From the NCBI RefSeq assembly GCF_003121925.1, contig NZ_QEWR01000002.1, forward strand, positions 496,001 through 560,000: a stretch of 64,000 nucleotides of DNA, read 5' to 3'. Source of the DNA: Ignatzschineria indica. GTDB taxonomy: Bacteria > Pseudomonadota > Gammaproteobacteria > Cardiobacteriales > Wohlfahrtiimonadaceae. A program made the position numbers and the translations under genes. Position 1 is the first letter of the stretch. Each line of letters starts with the position of its first letter. Of the stretch, positions 44,567-53,998 are shown in pieces. A model generated the notes under the pieces. That model ran no database searches and was not told the origin of the DNA. It worked only from the letters and a program-made list of their open reading frames with translations.

Positions 44567-45403
44567 TTAACCGTAACGACCGGTAATATAATCTTCTGTC
44601 TGTTTGTGATTCGGTTTTGTGAAGATCGTATCGGTATCATCAAATTCGATCAGATCTCCTAAATACATAAACGCCGTCTTATCTGAACAGCGTGCTGCCT
44701 GCTGCATATTGTGAGTCACCATCACGATGGTGTAATCCTCTTTTAGCTCAAAGATCAACTCTTCAATCTTACCGGTTGAGATGGGGTCGAGCGCCGAACA
44801 AGGCTCATCCATTAGAAGAATCTCCGGGCGAATAGCAATTGCACGCGCGATACTCAATCGTTGCTGCTGTCCGCCAGAAAGATTGGTGCCATGTTCATGA
44901 AGCTTATCCTTAGTCTCCGACCAGAGTGCCGCTTTTGTTAAGGCCCACTCTACCCGCGCATCCATATCGGCTCTTGAGAGATTCTCAAAGAGTTTGACGC
45001 CAAAGGCGATATTGTCATAGATCGACATGGGAAAAGGAGTGGGTTTTTGAAACACCATGCCAACATTAGCACGCAGGAGAGCGACATCTTGCTTGGAGGT
45101 TAAGATATTCTCCCCATTGATCAAGATCTCCCCTTCAGCGCGCTGCTCGGGATAGAGTTCAAACATCTTATTAAAGGTTCGAAGCAGTGTTGATTTACCA
45201 CAACCAGATGGGCCGATAAAAGCCGTTACCTGATTTTCGGGAATATCGAGTGTAATATCGTGAAGTGCGTGAAATTTATGGTAATAAAAGTTTAAATTTC
45301 TAACGCTAATTTTTGCCGGGCGATCCTCTTTAACAGGGGGCTTAACTGCCGCTGCGGCAAATGCATCATGAGAATCGATATTCTGTTTAGCTTCTAAATT
45401 CAT
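44567..45403 (-). CDS. pstB: Phosphate ABC transporter ATPase PstB
   Basis: A 278-residue ATPase: Walker [10 protein letters not shown], signature [14 protein letters not shown], Walker [13 protein letters not shown], and PstB-specific [23 protein letters not shown]. It powers phosphate import with PstC and PstA. About 25 extra residues precede the core. TAGGAAGATAGA precedes the ATG. It lies 216 bases after pstA, a gap with no terminator. Confidence 0.95.
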   Translation of the reverse strand: MNLEAKQNIDSHDAFAAAAVKPPVKEDRPAKISVRNLNFYYHKFHALHDITLDIPENQVTAFIGPSGCGKSTLLRTFNKMFELYPEQRAEGEILINGENILTSKQDVALLRANVGMVFQKPTPFPMSIYDNIAFGVKLFENLSRADMDARVEWALTKAALWSETKDKLHEHGTNLSGGQQQRLSIARAIAIRPEILLMDEPCSALDPISTGKIEELIFELKEDYTIVMVTHNMQQAARCSDKTAFMYLGDLIEFDDTDTIFTKPNHKQTEDYITGRYG

Positions 45404-45619
45404 TCTATCTTCCTACATCTATTAAGAGATTCACTCACCTTTAGCATGGTTAGATGCCCTATGCCCTATTTAGCGCTTATTTTCAAATCTCATAAGCTTT
45501 CTACTAAAGGTTGAGCGATTATATCGAGTATAAGTTCGCTATTATAAATTCATTATGTAACAGGAGTGTAACAATAGAGATATTCTGCTCTCTTATCACA
45601 CTCCTCTAACCGTGATCGA

Positions 45620-46585
45620 CTAATCACGATTATTAGATTTAAAGAAGATCCGCACAATAATATTGAGTGCCAAGATCGCCATTGTAATAAAGAAAACTCC
45701 TGCCCAAGCTAATGCTTGAAGATTACTATCTGGCGTCATTGCGAAGTTATAGATTGTGACCGGCAAACTTGCCATCGGCTCCATAAGATCGGTGCTCCAG
45801 AATTGATTGGAAAGTGTCGTAAAGAGGAGAGGTGCCGTCTCACCCGAGATACGTGCAACTGCCAAAAGAATTCCCGTCATAATCCCGGAGAGGGAGGATT
45901 TTAAGGTAATTCGAACAATAATCTTCCATTTAGGTGTTCCTAAAGCATAAGCCGCTTCTCGCAAAGTATGAGGTACTAGGAGCAACATATTCTCCGTTGT
46001 CCGTATCACAATCGGAATCTGGATCAATGCTAAAGCGATGATTCCGGCAATAGCAGAATAATGCCCCATCCGAACCACCACAACGGTATAGACAAAGAGC
46101 CCGATCACAATAGAGGGTGCCGAGAGGAGAATATCATTAATAAAACGAATCACCGAAGCGAGCTTGCCATTACTATTATATTCAGCCAGATAGACACCTG
46201 CTAAAATTCCAAGCGGCGTACCGATTACTGTTGCCCAGAGAATTAGAATGCCACTTCCCACAATCGCATTGAGTAATCCGCCCCCTTCACTATTAGGTGG
46301 TGGCGTCATCTCAGTGAAAAATTGTAGCGAGATTCCCCCCATTCCTTTCGTCGCTGTCGTCCATAAGATCCAAATTAACCAGAAGAGTCCAAAAGCCATC
46401 GCAACAAGCGAAAGTCCAATCGCAAATTGATTGATGACTTTTCGACGTTGCTGCTTCTTCACACGTGAAAGATGGGTCATTTGGCGCTCATGGTGTTGAT
46501 CTTGCGATACCCTATTCTTTTCCATATCTCCGCTATTTCCACTATTCTCTCTGCTATTCTCTCTACTACTATTTATAACGTTCAT
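45620..46585 (-). CDS. pstA: Phosphate ABC transporter permease PstA
   Basis: A protein of 321 residues with six membrane segments after a hydrophilic N-terminal 55 residues that contain a short Asn-Ser-Arg-Glu repeat. The binding-protein-dependent permease loop is [29 protein letters not shown]. Forms the channel with PstC. The ATG at 46585 is one base after the pstC stop, with AGGAG inside the end of pstC; a GTG three codons earlier is less likely. Confidence 0.93.
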   Translation of the reverse strand: MNVINSSRENSRENSGNSGDMEKNRVSQDQHHERQMTHLSRVKKQQRRKVINQFAIGLSLVAMAFGLFWLIWILWTTATKGMGGISLQFFTEMTPPPNSEGGGLLNAIVGSGILILWATVIGTPLGILAGVYLAEYNSNGKLASVIRFINDILLSAPSIVIGLFVYTVVVVRMGHYSAIAGIIALALIQIPIVIRTTENMLLLVPHTLREAAYALGTPKWKIIVRITLKSSLSGIMTGILLAVARISGETAPLLFTTLSNQFWSTDLMEPMASLPVTIYNFAMTPDSNLQALAWAGVFFITMAILALNIIVRIFFKSNNRD

Positions 46586-46586
46586 C

Positions 46587-47522
46587 TTATGCACGCTCCT
46601 GCTTCATAAATATTTTTGAGATCGCTAATACGATAAAGGTAATAATAAAGAGGAGAAGCCCTAACTCCATTAACGCTGCCGTATGAAGCTCGCTCGATGC
46701 TTCGGCAAACTCATTTGCTAATGATGAGGTGATACTATTGCCGGGCGCAAAGAGGGAGAAGCTATCAAATTGATAGGTATTACCGATCACAAAGGTCACC
46801 GCCATTGTCTCTCCCAGTGCGCGTCCTAATCCAAGCATCACACCGCCAAAAACCCCTTTTTTCGTATAGGGAAGAATTACTTTCCAGATCACTTCCCAAG
46901 TAGTAGCGCCTAACCCATAAGCTGATTCTTTCATAATACGAGGTGTTCGCTCAAAGACATCGCGCATCACTGAAGCGATATAGGGAATGATCATAATGGC
47001 GAGGATAATGCCGGCTGTTAAAATACCGATACCAAAAGCGGGGCCTTTAAAGATCTCATCGAGAAAAGGAATCCCCTTACTAAAAGATTCGAGCGGCTTT
47101 TGGAAATATTTTGCAAAGAGTGGTGCAAAGACAAAGAGTCCCCACATACCATAGACAATACTGGGAATGGCCGCGAGAAGTTCCACCGCAACCCCGATCG
47201 GTCGGCGTAACCAAGGGGGGGCTAGCTCTGTTAAAAATATAGCGATCCCAAAACTGACCGGCACCGCAATCACTAATGCAATAATGGAGGTAATAATCGT
47301 GCCGTAGATCGGAACTAAGGCACCAAATTGATCCATCGGCGCATCCCACTCCTTTGTCCAGAGAAATTTGAGTCCAAACTCCTTAATACTTGGCATAGAA
47401 GCAATAATTAGGGAGAGCATAATCCCGGTTAAAAGAATCAGCACAAAGATCGCCGCAGCACGAACGCTGAAAGCAAAAAGCTGATCTGGCAGAGCCGATT
47501 GTGGTTTTTTAATACTTTTCAT
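46587..47522 (-). CDS. pstC: Phosphate ABC transporter permease PstC
   Basis: A 311-residue membrane protein; [20 protein letters not shown] and the EAA-loop [50 protein letters not shown] are PstC signatures. Translationally coupled to pstA. It is separated from pstS by a hairpin that may lower read-through (47617-47652). Confidence 0.95.
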   Translation of the reverse strand: MKSIKKPQSALPDQLFAFSVRAAAIFVLILLTGIMLSLIIASMPSIKEFGLKFLWTKEWDAPMDQFGALVPIYGTIITSIIALVIAVPVSFGIAIFLTELAPPWLRRPIGVAVELLAAIPSIVYGMWGLFVFAPLFAKYFQKPLESFSKGIPFLDEIFKGPAFGIGILTAGIILAIMIIPYIASVMRDVFERTPRIMKESAYGLGATTWEVIWKVILPYTKKGVFGGVMLGLGRALGETMAVTFVIGNTYQFDSFSLFAPGNSITSSLANEFAEASSELHTAALMELGLLLFIITFIVLAISKIFMKQERA

Positions 47523-47616
47523 TCAATCTCTTCTTTCACTATCTCGATGACTCGATTATTAGATTTTTAAGCTTTTAAACTTTTAAACTTTTAAGCTTTT
47601 GAATTTTTTGGATATG

Positions 47617-47652
47617 GAAAACCCAACCGAAGCGTCTTCTCATCGATTGGGT
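47617..47652 (-). terminator. Attenuator-like hairpin between pstS and pstC
   Basis: ACCCAATCGA pairs with TCGGTTGGGT (one mismatch) and is followed by TTTT on the - strand. It probably makes pstS mRNA more abundant than pstCAB-phoU, as is common for binding proteins (inference). Confidence 0.6.
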
Positions 47653-47743
47653 ATTCTATTATCGCTTAAGATGAATACTTTTTAATATTTTCACCATCTT
47701 TATCATCTATATATAGAGCATATACTGATTTTTACTCATCTAT

Positions 47744-48784
47744 CTACTTGATGATAAGCTCATTTTTTAAAGTTGTATCAATAATTTTGACAACATTTTC
47801 AGGAAGTGGAGCATAATCTAGACCGATAACAATCTCTTGACCCTGCTTACCATAACCCCAGTTGAAGAAGTTAACGATCTCTTTTGCAACTTCTGGCTTA
47901 TTCTGCTCTTTATGGAGAAGAATAAAGGTCGTTGCTGCTAAAGGCCATGCATTTTTACCTGGCTTATCTGTTAGATCTTGTACAAAAGATTCATTCCATT
48001 TCACCTCTTTTGCAGCAGCACTGAAGGAGTCGATGCCTGGGCTGACAATTTCACCATCTTTTGAGATCAACTTGGTATAGCTTAAATTATTCTGCTTTGC
48101 ATAAGCATACTCAACATAGCCGATTGAACCTTCGATACGTTGGACGAATGCGGTAACACCATCATTCCCTTTACCACCTATTCCCACAGGCCAGTTCACT
48201 GTTGAACCACTTCCTACCTGATCTTTCCACGCTTCATTCACTTTTGCGAGATAACCGGTGAAGATAAAGGAGGTTCCTGAACCATCTGCACGACGGACAA
48301 CAGAGATATCTTGATTAGGAAGTTTAAGATTAGGGTTTAACTTTGCAATCGCTTCATCATTCCACTTAGTGATTTTACCAAGATAGATATCCCCTAATGT
48401 CTCACCATCTAATACGAGTTCATTCGTTTTGATTCCATCAACATTGATTGCAAGAACAACACCGCCAATCACTGTTGGGAATTGGATTAAACCTTTCTCT
48501 GCTAACTGCTCTTCTGATAGAGGTGCATCCGTTGCCCCAAAATCTACTGTACCTGCATCGATCTGTTTAACGCCAGCGGAAGAACCGATCGATTGATAGT
48601 TAATTCGATTACCCGTCTCTTTCGCATACTCAGCGGCCCATTTCGCATAGACAGGTGCCGGGAAAGAAGCGCCTGCGCCTGTTACAGTAATGGGATCTTT
48701 TGCCATAGCACCTGTAGTAGTGATAGCGACACCCAATGCAACTGCTGCGGTCAATTTAGCGATACTGCTCTTTACTGTTTTCAT
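47744..48784 (-). CDS. pstS: Phosphate-binding periplasmic protein PstS
   Basis: A 346-residue binding protein: signal peptide ending AMA-KDP (residues about 1-28), then [44 protein letters not shown] and [10 protein letters not shown], and [16 protein letters not shown], all phosphate-contacting in E. coli PstS. Length is the same as E. coli PstS (346). Expression is under a PhoB box at 48894-48912. Confidence 0.95.
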   Translation of the reverse strand: MKTVKSSIAKLTAAVALGVAITTTGAMAKDPITVTGAGASFPAPVYAKWAAEYAKETGNRINYQSIGSSAGVKQIDAGTVDFGATDAPLSEEQLAEKGLIQFPTVIGGVVLAINVDGIKTNELVLDGETLGDIYLGKITKWNDEAIAKLNPNLKLPNQDISVVRRADGSGTSFIFTGYLAKVNEAWKDQVGSGSTVNWPVGIGGKGNDGVTAFVQRIEGSIGYVEYAYAKQNNLSYTKLISKDGEIVSPGIDSFSAAAKEVKWNESFVQDLTDKPGKNAWPLAATTFILLHKEQNKPEVAKEIVNFFNWGYGKQGQEIVIGLDYAPLPENVVKIIDTTLKNELIIK

Positions 48785-48878
48785 TATAAAAACTCTCCTA
48801 AGTGTACAAAATTAAAAGTTTATGATTTAAGGAGACGGGGGTCGGTTTCATAACTACGTTCCTCCCGCGACTGAAAAC

Positions 48879-48912
48879 AGTATACAAAGCGTATGTGACA
48901 ACAATGTAACAA
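48879..48912 (-). promoter_or_regulatory. PhoB box and -10 element of pstS
   Basis: On the - strand TTGTTACATTGTTGTCACA (48894-48912) has two PhoB half-sites 11 bases apart, followed nine bases later by TATACT (48879-48884). It differs from the phoB box by one base over 18. The leader between promoter and pstS is about 90 bases. Confidence 0.82.
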
Positions 48913-48944
48913 AGAAAAAATGTCGTAATCTCAACAATTGAAAT

Positions 48945-49690
48945 CATCTTGCCAGCATCCTCTACCGGCACGCGATTTATGGAAACATGCAGTATCGGCA
49001 ATAGGAGATTGCCAATTTGCCGGCGCGTGGTTTTTGGAAGCATACAGTGGTGATCTCCAGCAACTCATCAGCTTCTGTTGTTTAATCGATTCAATCCATA
49101 AGAGAATCTGTTGAACGGCGGGAGAGAACCATCTCGCTCTTTTCACCACTGCATGCCCGCAGGTTGGCATCAATGATGCCCATTGCCGGCGTGTAATCTT
49201 TGGAAGAACGCGATAGTGAGGACCGGCAGCGTTCAGCCTCTTTTTTCAATCAATGATTCTTAAGATGATTCGTTGAAAGGCGGGAGCTTACCATCTCGCT
49301 CTTTTAACCACTGCATACCCGCAGGTTGGCATCTTTGATGCCTGAGACAATACTATCAAGCATTAATCAGTATTAAGTGATGCTATTTCCCGACAATCGA
49401 AGATCATCTGCCGGCATGCGATTTATGGAAACATGCAGTATCGGCAATAGGAGATTGCCAATTTGCCGGCGCGTGGTTTTTGGAAGCATGCAGTGGTGAT
49501 CTCCGGCAACTCATCAGCTTCTGTTGTTTAATCGATTCAATCCATAAGAGAATCTGTTGAGCCGCGGGAGCTTACCATCTCGCTCTTTTTCCCACTGCAT
49601 GCCCGCAGGTTGGCATCAATGATGCCCATTGCCGGCGTGTAATTTTTGGAAGAACGCGACAATGAGGACCGGCAGCGTTCAGCCTCTTTT
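48945..49690 (-). repeat. Dispersed structured repeat, array D (two long copies and a partial)
   Basis: Two copies of about 295 bases (about 48945-49240 and 49395-49690) flank a partial copy (49246-49345). They are the longest in the window: after M1, the short hairpin GGCATC/GATGCC, the linker and M3, they carry a further module M4 (GCCGATACTGCATG...GTGCCGGC) preceded by GGCAATctcctATTGCC. Sense direction is the - strand, i.e. downstream of panC. The left end stops 33 bases from the pstS PhoB box. Confidence 0.92.
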
Positions 49691-49740
49691 CTACCTTTTT
49701 TCTACCTTTTTTCTAATATAATCATTAGTAATAATCGACA

Positions 49741-49767
49741 AAAAAGGAGATGGATCGCATCTCCTTT
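49741..49767 (-). terminator. Terminator of panBC
   Basis: AAAGGAGATG/CATCTCCTTT hairpin followed by a T6 run on the - strand, 50 bases past panC. Confidence 0.85.
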
Positions 49768-49816
49768 CTCAATTTAAACGTCAATTAATCAAGAGTTAAT
49801 CAAGAATTAATCAAAC

Positions 49817-50665
49817 TTAATAGTTGATCTCAATATTATCTAAAAGCCTTGTTTTACCACATTTTGCAGCCACTAAGACCACAAGATGTTGATCTTTCTG
49901 AGTGGCTAACTGTAGCGTCTTTTGCTCTCGAATCGAGAGATAATCCACAACAAAACCTTCTCGCTCTAAAATAGTACGCGCTTCATTCTCATAGGCATGA
50001 TAATTTTCAGGACGCGATGCAAGATCAAGCGCGAGTAGATTCTCCCTCAAGACCTTTAAGACTTCAGAAATTTTTGTCGCTTGCTGACGCTCTTCATCAC
50101 TTAAATAGCCATTACGACTTGAGAGCGCTAAACCACTCTCTTCTCGCTCAATATCGACCGGAATAATCTTAATATCAAAATTGAGTGCCGCCACAAGCGC
50201 TTCGATCACTTTAAGCTGTTGGTAATCTTTCTTACCAAAACAAGCATAAGTGGGAGTAACAATATTGAAAAACTTTGTCACTACCGTTGCAACTCCTTCA
50301 AAGTGGCCCGGACGATCACGCCCACAAAGCTCACCGATAAGCGATTTTGGAGGTACCACTAAAAAAGGCGCATCTTCTCCATAGAGAATCTCTTCTGTTG
50401 GAAGAAAAAGCGCCGAAACGCCGGCAGCTTCCAACTTTTCCATATCCGCTTCTATTGTTCGCGGATAACTATCGAGATCCTCCCCCTCACCAAATTGCAG
50501 TGGATTGACAAAGATCGAAACAATCACATTCTCACAATGACGCTTCGCTTCTGCCACTAAGGAGAGGTGCCCCGCATGGAGGTTTCCCATTGTAGGAACA
50601 AACGCAACTTCATGATGTGCTTTTCGCCATTGACGCACTTCTGCTACACTTTTTAATACTTTCAC
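49817..50665 (-). CDS. panC: Pantothenate synthetase PanC
   Basis: A 282-residue enzyme: FVPTMGNLHAGHLSLV with the ATP-binding HxGH, VNPLQFGEGEDLDSYPRT, and GRDRPGHFEGVATVVTKFFNIV. It joins pantoate and beta-alanine. E. coli PanC has 283 residues. It follows panB by 54 bases; panD is not in the window. Both genes end at the terminator at 49741. Confidence 0.95.
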   Translation of the reverse strand: MKVLKSVAEVRQWRKAHHEVAFVPTMGNLHAGHLSLVAEAKRHCENVIVSIFVNPLQFGEGEDLDSYPRTIEADMEKLEAAGVSALFLPTEEILYGEDAPFLVVPPKSLIGELCGRDRPGHFEGVATVVTKFFNIVTPTYACFGKKDYQQLKVIEALVAALNFDIKIIPVDIEREESGLALSSRNGYLSDEERQQATKISEVLKVLRENLLALDLASRPENYHAYENEARTILEREGFVVDYLSIREQKTLQLATQKDQHLVVLVAAKCGKTRLLDNIEINY

Positions 50666-50719
50666 TATCTATCTCCCCAATTTATTGAAGACTTTTATCA
50701 TAATAAAAAATTCAAACCG

Positions 50720-51529
50720 TTAGAAAAGATGCTCTTTTCCCGGGAATACTCCCATTTTTACCTCAGTTACATAATTCTTAAAAGCACCCTCAATCGATGG
50801 ATCACCCTTCTCGGCACTACTCGCTAAGAAATTCTTGACAAAACGAGGCACAACATCTCCTCTGACACCGAGCATATCGTGCATCACTAAGACCTGCCCA
50901 TCCGTTAAAGCACCGGCACCAATACCGATCACAGGAATATCGAGCGCAATAGAGAGTGCTTCTCCCACCTCTTCAGGAACACACTCGACAACCATCAATT
51001 GTGCCCCGGCACTTTGATGCGCTCTGGCATCTTCAATCAATTGCGCTGCCACTTGTAGATCCCGTCCTTGAACGCGATATCCTCCGATAAGATGAACCGA
51101 TTGTGGCAAGAGCCCAACATGACCGCAGACCGGAATACCTCTTGCTGTTAAGAAGGCCGTTATCTTTGCCATGCCGGCACCCCCTTCGAGCTTAACCATC
51201 TCTGCACCTGCCTTCATCAATGCTGAAGCTGCACGAAATGCCTCTTCACAACTGCCTTCATACGATCCAAAAGGGAGATCAACCACAATAAATGCATCAG
51301 GATGGCTCCGCACAATATTTTCCGTATGGTAGATCATCTCTTCCAATGTAACCGGTAGTGTCGAACCATGTCCCTGCACTACCATTCCTAATGAATCTCC
51401 TACTAAAATGGCATCAATACCAGCCTTTTTCATCTCTTTTGCAAAACCTGCTTCATAACAGGTTAACATTGCTATCTTTTCTGATGCAGCTTTCATCTGC
51501 AGCAGATCGGTAATTCTTCTCTTCGCCAT
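50720..51529 (-). CDS. panB: 3-methyl-2-oxobutanoate hydroxymethyltransferase PanB
   Basis: A 269-residue TIM-barrel enzyme with LTCYEAGFAKEMKKAGIDAILVGDSLGMVVQGH, and the catalytic EGGAGMAK and GHVGLLPQSVH blocks. It makes ketopantoate from ketoisovalerate and methylene-THF. First gene of panBC. A 16-bp perfect palindrome lies 76 bases upstream of its start. Confidence 0.95.
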   Translation of the reverse strand: MAKRRITDLLQMKAASEKIAMLTCYEAGFAKEMKKAGIDAILVGDSLGMVVQGHGSTLPVTLEEMIYHTENIVRSHPDAFIVVDLPFGSYEGSCEEAFRAASALMKAGAEMVKLEGGAGMAKITAFLTARGIPVCGHVGLLPQSVHLIGGYRVQGRDLQVAAQLIEDARAHQSAGAQLMVVECVPEEVGEALSIALDIPVIGIGAGALTDGQVLVMHDMLGVRGDVVPRFVKNFLASSAEKGDPSIEGAFKNYVTEVKMGVFPGKEHLF

Positions 51530-51868
51530 TACTTATCGCTCCTCTCTTTTGATTGTCTAAGCGTTCATCAATTAACTCAGATACAAACTTATCGTATCAA
51601 CCTCGATATAGATCTATATCTAGATCAAGGTCGTCCAAATAGATATATATATAGATATATACAATGGATCTATAAAACCTCTATAAGAGTAATATTTTTA
51701 GCTTGCTTTATCTGCTCAATAACAGCACATAAACATGATATGATACTCCTATTTGTTAGCGATTTTAATGAAGATCGCTAGACTCTTATAAAAGAGCCAT
51801 CAAATATCTATTAATAGCTCTTATCCTTATATATCCATCAACAGTTGTAATAGGCAGATCAGATCGCT
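51530..51868. other. Gap between divergent panB and mnmM with a 16-bp palindrome
   Basis: No gene is seen. GATATAGATCTATATC at 51605-51620 is a perfect palindrome, followed by an AT-rich TATATA stretch at 51640-51661. The region should contain both promoters. Confidence 0.5.
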
Positions 51869-52474
51869 ATGAAACGTTACCAATTTTTAACCTCTATCCA
51901 TCCCATTATCGACCGCTATATTGAGCGTTTTATAATACCGGAAAGTACGGTCATTGATGCAACATTAGGTAATGGACAAGATACTCTCAAGATTGCGCAA
52001 CGGTTAGGACCGAAAGGTCGCCTCTATAGCTTTGATATCCAGAAAAAAGCGATCGAGCGAAGCCAACAACTGCTCGAGGAGGCAGATATTAAGCTTCCCA
52101 AAATAGAGTTAATTCACGATAGCCATATCCATTTTGATCGCTATCTTGCACCTGAAGAGCGCGTCGATTTTATTATCTACAATCTCGGCTATCTTCCTCG
52201 GGGCGATAAATCGATCACAACGGTAGCAGAATCAACCCTTCAAAGTGTTAAAGCTGGACTTTTACGACTCAAGCCTTATGGCATAATGGTGATTGCTGTC
52301 TATCATGGTCATGAGGCAGGAAAAGAGGAGCGAGATCAATTAGCGCAATATCTCTCAACTTTGGATCAACGACAATATCATGTCTTTTGCCAGCAATTTA
52401 TCAATCAGAAAAATAATCCTCCCTTTCTCTATCTAATAGAGAGAGCCTACAACTCTGCTGACTCAATGGAATAA
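51869..52474 (+). CDS. mnmM: MnmM-type tRNA wobble-uridine methyltransferase
   Basis: A 201-residue class I SAM methyltransferase of the PF06962 family: motif I VIDATLGNGQDTLKIAQ, then IYNLGYLPRGDKSITTVAESTLQSV and VAVYHGHEAGKEERDQL, which are signatures of Bacillus YtqB/MnmM, the enzyme that methylates nm5(s2)U34 of tRNA. Enterics use MnmC for this step. Family placement is firm; the tRNA role is by homology. The TonB-like gene starts 11 bases downstream. Confidence 0.85.
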   Translation: MKRYQFLTSIHPIIDRYIERFIIPESTVIDATLGNGQDTLKIAQRLGPKGRLYSFDIQKKAIERSQQLLEEADIKLPKIELIHDSHIHFDRYLAPEERVDFIIYNLGYLPRGDKSITTVAESTLQSVKAGLLRLKPYGIMVIAVYHGHEAGKEERDQLAQYLSTLDQRQYHVFCQQFINQKNNPPFLYLIERAYNSADSME

Positions 52475-52485
52475 TTGAAGATTCT

Positions 52486-53685
52486 ATGAATGATCGCACC
52501 CTCTTTATCATCGCCCTACTCATCGCCTTATTTTTACATGCCGGCATTGGCTATCTGATGCTCCATGATGAGCAAAATCGTATTGAACTCTATCAGCAGG
52601 AGGATCTAGTAGCGGTAACACTTATTCCGACTAATGAGCTAGAACCTTTAACAGATCAAACAATAGAGAGCGAGATCGATCAGAAAACTGATGAGGAGAT
52701 TGAGGAAAAGGTCGAGGAGGAAGCAACAGCACCGGAAGTAGCAGAATTAGAGGCTTCTACAGAAGAAGAGAGAGAAAATGCTCCCGGAAATGAATCTTTA
52801 GAAGAGGATGCTGAGAAAAGAGAGGAAGCAGAGAACGAAGATACAAAAGATGTAGAAGAGGAATCAGATGAAGCGCTTCCTTACCAACGTAATATTTCTG
52901 AGGATGGCGAATATCTGCAAGATAATATTCTTCCTCCAAGAGAGGCGGGAGATTATCGCCGAATCATCACAACAGAAGAGAATCCTTACCAAAAGTTAGT
53001 AGATGATGCGATTGCACTCTTAGAAGAGACACCATTTCTCGATAAAAACTGGGAAGAGAGTGAAGATGATAGCGATCAACCGAACTACTATTCACCTCAA
53101 TTTATCGATCTTCTTAAACAATATAACCCACAAAACTTCAAGGAGAACGACGTAGCAGTAGATGATGCCGTTAATGACTCACTCGATGAAATAGAAGATG
53201 AGATGCTTGATGAGAGCAATGATGAAGTTGTAGAGATTGATGAAGTTCTTGAAGAGATGCAAAAAGCAGAATCGACACCCCTTATCGTCCACTACCTCGA
53301 TTCTCCCGATAGTGAACCGATACCGATCGAAGAGGAGAAGCAGACAGAAGAAGAGAAGATAGAAAAAGCTGAAGTGAGAGCTTATCGCAATATCTATAAT
53401 GCTGCTGAGAGCCACATTCGTAGATTGGAGTACAATGTCTCTCTTAAATCGACCCAATGTTATGATCGTTATATCAAAGGGCAAAATCGCCAATATCGTG
53501 TTGCGCTTATTATCTATGAAAATCCTCTACGTACAGGCATCTATAAGAGTAGCGGCAATGATCAGCTCGATCGCTGTATTGTGGAGATGACTAATCAATT
53601 TATTCAGATCCCGGCAGAGATGGAGCGCATTCGTAAACATGCACCAAGAAGAGGCGATGCCTATCTACTCAATGCAAGTTTCTAG
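52486..53685 (+). CDS. TonB/TolA-like envelope protein with acidic spacer
   Basis: A 399-residue protein. One N-terminal membrane anchor (FIIALLIALFLHAGIGYLML, about 8-27) is followed by a long Glu/Asp-rich spacer (about 45-300) in place of the usual Pro- or Ala/Lys-rich rod. A C-terminal domain of about 95 residues (YNAAESHIRRLEYNVSLKSTQCYDRYIKGQNRQYRVALIIYENP..GSD-like..CIVEMTNQFIQIP) resembles TonB/TolA C-terminal folds, with two cysteines that could pair. No ExbBD or TolQR is adjacent. Function is not established. It is in an operon with mnmM. Confidence 0.6.
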   Translation: MNDRTLFIIALLIALFLHAGIGYLMLHDEQNRIELYQQEDLVAVTLIPTNELEPLTDQTIESEIDQKTDEEIEEKVEEEATAPEVAELEASTEEERENAPGNESLEEDAEKREEAENEDTKDVEEESDEALPYQRNISEDGEYLQDNILPPREAGDYRRIITTEENPYQKLVDDAIALLEETPFLDKNWEESEDDSDQPNYYSPQFIDLLKQYNPQNFKENDVAVDDAVNDSLDEIEDEMLDESNDEVVEIDEVLEEMQKAESTPLIVHYLDSPDSEPIPIEEEKQTEEEKIEKAEVRAYRNIYNAAESHIRRLEYNVSLKSTQCYDRYIKGQNRQYRVALIIYENPLRTGIYKSSGNDQLDRCIVEMTNQFIQIPAEMERIRKHAPRRGDAYLLNASF

Positions 53686-53998
53686 CGGAACGTTAGCATG
53701 GATTTTCGACAAAAAACAAAAGCATTCAGAGTATCTGATAAGCAATAATCAGATACTCAGATAATCAGATAATCAAAAATTAAATAATTAAAGATTGACC
53801 ATAAAAAAAACCAACGGCTTACTATCTTAACGATAGAGAAACCGTTGGGTTTACCATTTTTAGCGAACTCAATAGAACTGCATTATTCTACTAATATCTA
53901 TCACTCTCAACTAACCTCAACTAACTCCAATTAATTGAGTCAATTAATTGAGATGAATAGATGAGGTTATAGCAGATAGAATAGAACTATACCGATAA
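53686..53998. other. Gap between the TonB-like gene and the deaminase gene
   Basis: No gene is seen. It contains the terminator at 53802-53850 and simple AT-rich words such as AATCAGATAATC near 53740-53775. Confidence 0.5.
53802..53850. terminator. Terminator between convergent TonB-like and deaminase genes
   Basis: CCAACGG pairs with CCGTTGG, with an inner CTATC...GATAG stem. T8 on the - strand suits the deaminase gene, whose stop is about 150 bases away. Confidence 0.7.
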
